Source of the DNA: Pseudomonadota bacterium
GTDB taxonomy: Bacteria > Desulfobacterota > Syntrophobacteria > Syntrophobacterales > Syntrophobacteraceae
Direction of reading: 5' to 3'
NCBI GenBank assembly: GCA_023416335.1
Contig: JAEZHY010000134.1
Coordinates: 1 to 17,331 of the forward strand
Length of the DNA: 17,331 nt
Shown: positions 14,160 to 17,331 of the stretch, one piece after another
Numbering within the stretch: position 1 is the first letter of the stretch
Layout: every line of letters starts with the position of its first letter
The notes under the pieces: generated by a model
Told to the model about the DNA's origin: nothing
The model's database searches: none
Seen by the model: only the letters and a program-made list of their open reading frames with translations
Made by a program: the position numbers and the translations under genes

Positions 14160-14232
14160 CATCATTCTGCTGGAGGAACTTCCGGGGGACAGATTTTCCG
14201 AACCAAAGCCCAGGGACCGGCGGAACGTTTTT

Positions 14233-14281
14233 CAGTTCACAGTTCACAGTTCACAGTTCACTGGTCACAGTTCACTGGTCA
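14233..14281. repeat. Heptanucleotide tandem array, seven units
   Basis: Seven contiguous 7-mers: four CAGTTCA, then CTGGTCA, CAGTTCA, CTGGTCA. A further CAGTTCA at 14293-14299 contains, on the minus strand, the TGA stop of the histidine kinase. Read with that gene the units are TGAACTG and TGACCAG, each beginning with TGA. Confidence 0.9.
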
Positions 14282-14296
14282 CTGAGCTTTTCCAGT

Positions 14297-15691
14297 TCAC
14301 TGCGGCAAAGGCCAGGCGGCGAATATCTTCGTACCATCGCCGAGAGCGGATTTGAGGGTAAACATTCCGCCGGAGAGTTCCACTCTTTCCCGCATGCTCG
14401 TAAGCCCTATTCCACGTTCCTCTCTGGCCGAAGATGCAAGGGAAGCCTGGTCGAACCCGATGCCGTTGTCGGTTATTCGCAGTTCTACGGCTTTATTTGC
14501 GGTCCCGAGAGAGATTGCCGCGGACTCGGCGCGGCTGTGTTTCGCGATGTTGTTGAACGCTTCCTGAACGATCCGGAACATCACTATTTTGAGGGGTTCC
14601 GGAATATTCTTCTCGTCCGTACCGAATTTCCGGGAGACTTTAATGGCGGGGTAGCTCATGCCGTACTGGTCGAGAAACCAGTCGAGGGCAGGGAGCAGGC
14701 CGACGTTGTCGAGAATGGTCGGGCGGAGATCCATCCAGATTCTTCGAACTTCTTCAATAATCAGCTTGAGTTCGGAGATCGGGTTGTCCAGGTTCTTCGG
14801 ATCGGCGTCGCCGCGGGCCAACCGCTTGCGCGCGGTATCCATTGCGAATCTTACCGCGGTCAGGTGCGAGCCGAGGCTGTCGTGGAGATCCGAAGCGATT
14901 CTCTTCCGCTCTTCCTCATGGGCTATCAGCAGCCTGGACGAAAGATGCCTGAGTTCGTCCTTCGATTCCTTCAGCGCCTGCTCCGTGCGTTTCCGCTCCA
15001 GGATCTCCTCCTCCAGTTCCACGAGCGTTTCCCTGATCTCGATGTTGTTCATCCCGAGTTCCACGATCATGGTTCCCAGCTCGTTCAGGAAATAGAGTAC
15101 GTTTCGGAACTGGTTTTCCGACACGACCGGTACCGCGTACATGGCCTCCAGGTATTCTTCCGGGTCGAATCCGAAGGTTTCCGCCTGCTTTTTGAAATAC
15201 TCGGTATGGGGCCTCTGGAAAAAGACCTGCCCCGTCTTGATGCTCGCGATATGTTTGCCTTTGATGATGATGGGCGTCGCCCCATCGATCAGGCCGTTTT
15301 CACATTCGTTGATACTCATCCGCCGCTGGGTCTGCAGCTGCTCCGTCAAAAGCGAGTTGCTCTTCTTGCACTGCCGCATCGAATCGGGAAAGGCCCGGTG
15401 GAATTTTGCGCAGATATCGCGCCAGCCGGTGGCAATGAGGACTTTCTGCAGGGGGAAATCGACAAGTCCCGTCGTGAAACCCGTCGCGTAGGAAAAGGCG
15501 TGAAAAACTTTGCGCAGGGTACCGATATCCACAAGGTCCTGGATGCCGTATTTTCCGTCAACCAGGTATCGGCCTATCCGCGACGGTTGCTCTTCAATGC
15601 CGTTTCCCGATCCGGACAGCTCGGAAACTTTTCTGCGCAGCTCCCGAACTTCGTCCAGGAGCTGTTCCCTCGTCTTTTCCTGGTCGATCAT
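14297..15691 (-). CDS. Cytoplasmic PocR-domain sensor histidine kinase (HisKA_3)
   Basis: A 464-residue kinase without transmembrane segments or signal peptide. A short N-terminal coiled coil (1-25) is followed by a PocR ligand-binding domain (about 50-210). Its typical motifs are IATGWRDICAKFHR, C108, CENGLIDGATPIIIKGKHIA and TGQVFF, with cysteines C94, C108 and C130. A linking coiled coil (about 215-262) leads to the dimerisation domain with phospho-acceptor His270 in ASDLHDSLGSHL. The ATPase domain follows, with N-box EAFNNIAKHS (377-386), DNGIGFD (408-414) and GIGLTSMRERV (427-437). All catalytic motifs are intact. GGGAG lies a few bases before the ATG at 15691. PocR is proposed, from comparative genomics, to sense small hydrocarbon-type molecules such as diols. 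HisKA_3 kinases act on NarL-type regulators, so the product of 350-1033 is the best candidate partner. It is divergent from hydG. Confidence 0.93.
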   Translation of the reverse strand: MIDQEKTREQLLDEVRELRRKVSELSGSGNGIEEQPSRIGRYLVDGKYGIQDLVDIGTLRKVFHAFSYATGFTTGLVDFPLQKVLIATGWRDICAKFHRAFPDSMRQCKKSNSLLTEQLQTQRRMSINECENGLIDGATPIIIKGKHIASIKTGQVFFQRPHTEYFKKQAETFGFDPEEYLEAMYAVPVVSENQFRNVLYFLNELGTMIVELGMNNIEIRETLVELEEEILERKRTEQALKESKDELRHLSSRLLIAHEEERKRIASDLHDSLGSHLTAVRFAMDTARKRLARGDADPKNLDNPISELKLIIEEVRRIWMDLRPTILDNVGLLPALDWFLDQYGMSYPAIKVSRKFGTDEKNIPEPLKIVMFRIVQEAFNNIAKHSRAESAAISLGTANKAVELRITDNGIGFDQASLASSAREERGIGLTSMRERVELSGGMFTLKSALGDGTKIFAAWPLPQ

Positions 15692-15882
15692 CCGTTGCTC
15701 CCGCGTTTATTCATAAGGCCAAGTTGAAAGTCTTTATTTTACAGACGAAAGGATTTAATTCCATTTTTTTTTACGGCCCTTGAAAGAATTGTTTAAAGGA
15801 AGTAAAACTCTTCTGAAAGGAAGACTTCTCTGGATTTGCATTTATCACAATTCTTTTCGACCTGTTCTTACGGAAGTTCACG

Positions 15883-17286
15883 ATGAATCGGCCAGAGGGA
15901 ACCAGCGAAATGATTGATGAATCGGATATTTCCGCCAGGCTGAAAATGCTGGAGCGGAACCGCGACCCGGTCCGGGTGCGGGAGGTGCTTGCAAAAGCAC
16001 GCGAACTCAAAGGCCTGGATTCGGGCGAAGTCACAACGCTCGTTGCAGTCGAAGACCAGGACCTCCTCTCGGAACTTTTCTCCGCAGCCCGCTTTGTCAA
16101 AGAATCCATTTACGGCCCGCGCATCGTTCTCTTTGCCCCTCTTTATATATCAAATCTGTGCAGGAACAATTGCCTTTATTGCGGCTTTCGCGCCGAAAAT
16201 CGCGATATAGAGCGTCGCGCTCTGAGCCAGGACGAAATTGCCGCCGAGACAAAGATCATCATCGAGCAGGGGCATAAGCGGATTCTGATCGTAGCCGGTG
16301 AGAGCTATCCCTGCGAGGGGTTCAACTACATCCTCAAAACAATCGATACGGTTTACAAGACCCGCAGCGGGCGTGGGGAAATCCGCCGCGTCAACGCCAA
16401 TATCGCCCCTCTGACCCTGGATGAGTTTCGTCAGCTCAAAGGCGCGGGAATCGGCACTTTCCAGCTTTTTCAGGAAACGTACCATCGCGAGACTTATGCC
16501 AGGATGCACACTGCGGGAAAGAAGCGCGACTACGCGTGGCGCGTGGAAGCATTCGACCGCGCGATGCAGGCCGGTATCGATGACGTGGGAATGGGAATGC
16601 TTCTCGGATTGTACGACTGGAGGTTCGAACTCCTGGCGATTCTGCAGCATACCTCTCACCTGGAACAAAGATTCGGTGTCGGACCTCACACAGTAAGCGT
16701 CCCACGGCTGGAACCGACCGTCGGGTCCGAAGTTGCGATGAACCCGCCCTACCCCGTCAGCGACCGTGATTTCGAGAAGCTGGTCGCCATAATACGGATG
16801 GCCATACCCTATACGGGGATCATCATGTCCACGCGGGAGAACCCTGAACTGAGGCGTGCCACCCTCGGACTCGGAGTATCCCAGATATCGGCCGGGAGCC
16901 GGACAAATCCGGGGGGTTATGCGGATGGGATTCACGACGAAAACGCCCAGTTCCAACTCGGGGATCATCGCTCGCTCGATGAAGTCATCTACGACCTGAC
17001 GAAACTCGGATACGTTCCTTCCTTCTGCACGGCCTGCTACAGGCTCGGACGCACCGGGCAGGATTTCATGGCAGTCGCAAAACCCGGCGACATCAAGTAC
17101 CGATGCGACCCGAACGCTCTTTCGACCTTCCTGGAATACCTGATCGACTATGCTTCGCCTGAAACGAGGCGGTCGGGCGAAGAACTGGTCGAAAAGCAAC
17201 TGGACCGCATGGACGCCCGGCAGCGGGCGACCGCCTCCAGGATGCTCGCACAGGTCCGCGAAGGCCGACGGGATGTGTATGTATAG
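15883..17286 (+). CDS. hydG: [FeFe]-hydrogenase maturase HydG, radical SAM tyrosine lyase
   Basis: A 467-residue radical SAM enzyme that cleaves tyrosine and uses the fragments to build the CO and CN ligands of the [FeFe]-hydrogenase H-cluster. The SAM-binding cluster motif is CX3CX2C (C93, C97, C100 in SNLCRNNCLYCGF). The C-terminal CX2CX22C motif (C382, C385, C408, in FCTACYRLGRTG to KYRCD) carries the auxiliary cluster and distinguishes HydG from ThiH. The ESIYGPRIVLFAPLYISN stretch and the length fit the family. GGAAG lies just upstream of ATG 15883; ATG 15910 (GAGGGAA upstream) is a possible alternative start. No other hydrogenase or maturase gene is in the window, so hydE/hydF or structural genes may lie to the right. 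The last base of the stop codon is the first base of a heptanucleotide array. Confidence 0.95.
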   Translation: MNRPEGTSEMIDESDISARLKMLERNRDPVRVREVLAKARELKGLDSGEVTTLVAVEDQDLLSELFSAARFVKESIYGPRIVLFAPLYISNLCRNNCLYCGFRAENRDIERRALSQDEIAAETKIIIEQGHKRILIVAGESYPCEGFNYILKTIDTVYKTRSGRGEIRRVNANIAPLTLDEFRQLKGAGIGTFQLFQETYHRETYARMHTAGKKRDYAWRVEAFDRAMQAGIDDVGMGMLLGLYDWRFELLAILQHTSHLEQRFGVGPHTVSVPRLEPTVGSEVAMNPPYPVSDRDFEKLVAIIRMAIPYTGIIMSTRENPELRRATLGLGVSQISAGSRTNPGGYADGIHDENAQFQLGDHRSLDEVIYDLTKLGYVPSFCTACYRLGRTGQDFMAVAKPGDIKYRCDPNALSTFLEYLIDYASPETRRSGEELVEKQLDRMDARQRATASRMLAQVREGRRDVYV

Positions 17287-17331
17287 AGCAGTGAGCAGTG
17301 AGCAGTGAGCAGTGAGCAGTGAGCAGTGAGC
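17286..17331 (+). repeat. Heptanucleotide tandem array, at least 6.5 units, cut by the window edge
   Basis: Perfect repeats of GAGCAGT (equivalently TGAGCAG) start at the G of the hydG stop codon and run to the last base. No unit differs from the others, in contrast to the mixed array at 14233-14281, so it may be young or still changing length. Confidence 0.92.

Larger units (their letters stand above)
13686..14296. other. Gene-free region densely filled with REP/MITE-like repeats
   Basis: This 611-bp gap between convergent genes holds no credible gene. It contains three perfect or near-perfect GC-rich hairpins, two pairs of diverged direct repeats and a heptanucleotide array next to the histidine kinase stop. 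The blocks GGTAGGGTGGGCAC and its inverse recur several times. A long plus-strand open frame crosses the region only because it is antisense to the kinase. The pattern is that of repeated insertion and decay of small non-autonomous elements. Confidence 0.7.

Noticed and set aside
14233..14281. Possible CRISPR or phage repeat array
   Set aside because: Units are contiguous 7-mers without spacers; it is a simple tandem repeat.
13967..15727. 586-codon plus-strand open frame
   Set aside because: It is antisense to the histidine kinase, whose full set of kinase motifs is unmistakable; the frame is open because of high GC at third positions and translates the repeat region.
15780..15808. TTGAAA-17-TAAAAC as a hydG promoter
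   Set aside because: Matches are too weak in an AT-rich intergenic stretch to be distinguished from chance.
16150..17199. 349-codon minus-strand frame opposite hydG
   Set aside because: Antisense shadow of a gene with all HydG cysteine motifs.

Overview
The window reads as part of an anaerobic, Gram-negative, deltaproteobacterial-type chromosome (Desulfobacterota; a Syntrophobacter-like syntroph or sulfate reducer is plausible). This is an inference from four things: an [FeFe]-hydrogenase maturase (HydG), two sigma-54 enhancer-binding proteins (EBPs), a PocR-domain histidine kinase, and many exported proteins with classical Sec signal peptides. There is no rRNA or tRNA, no CRISPR array, and no recognisable transposase or phage gene.

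Layout. (1) 1-349: AT-rich leader. (2) 350-2090: a NarL/LuxR response regulator followed 4 bp later by a receiver-less EBP (EBP1). (3) 2091-2573: intergenic region with an 11-bp inverted repeat and a consensus sigma-54 promoter (P1, 2320-2335). (4) 2574-7490: exported protein with a duplicated domain, exported FG-GAP beta-propeller, SurA_N-DsbA fusion, then EBP2, a close paralogue of EBP1 with an added degenerate receiver-like N-terminus. (5) 7491-8075: second long intergenic region with a second, nearly identical sigma-54 promoter (P2, 7749-7764) and an unusual leader. (6) 8076-12689: ten-cysteine exported protein of unknown function, subtilase-TIG-Kelch exoprotein and a PilZ protein. (7) 12837-13685: exported collagen-like Gly-X-Y protein. 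(8) 13686-14296: gene-free region packed with REP/MITE-like palindromes, direct repeats and a heptanucleotide array. (9) 14297-15691, minus strand: PocR-HisKA_3 histidine kinase. (10) 15883-17286: hydG, followed by a second heptanucleotide array that runs off the window.

How it may work together (inference). The two EBPs have almost the same recognition helix, and each gene lies directly upstream of one of two sigma-54 promoters that share the same spacer and -12 sequence. The simplest model is a two-tier switch. EBP1 fires P1, whose transcription unit ends, past a weak stem-loop, with the DsbA-like thiol oxidase and EBP2. EBP1 and/or EBP2 then fire P2, which makes the cysteine-rich exported protein and possibly the protease/PilZ genes downstream. 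The NarL-type regulator co-transcribed with EBP1 is the natural partner of the HisKA_3 kinase at the other end of the island. That kinase's PocR domain would sense a small cytoplasmic ligand. The output would be a set of envelope or extracellular proteins (beta-propeller, Kelch-subtilase, Gly-X-Y fibre, 10-Cys protein) matured by the local thiol oxidase. I know of no described system with exactly this composition, so it is the main candidate for something new here. hydG probably belongs to a separate hydrogenase-maturation unit continuing beyond the right edge.
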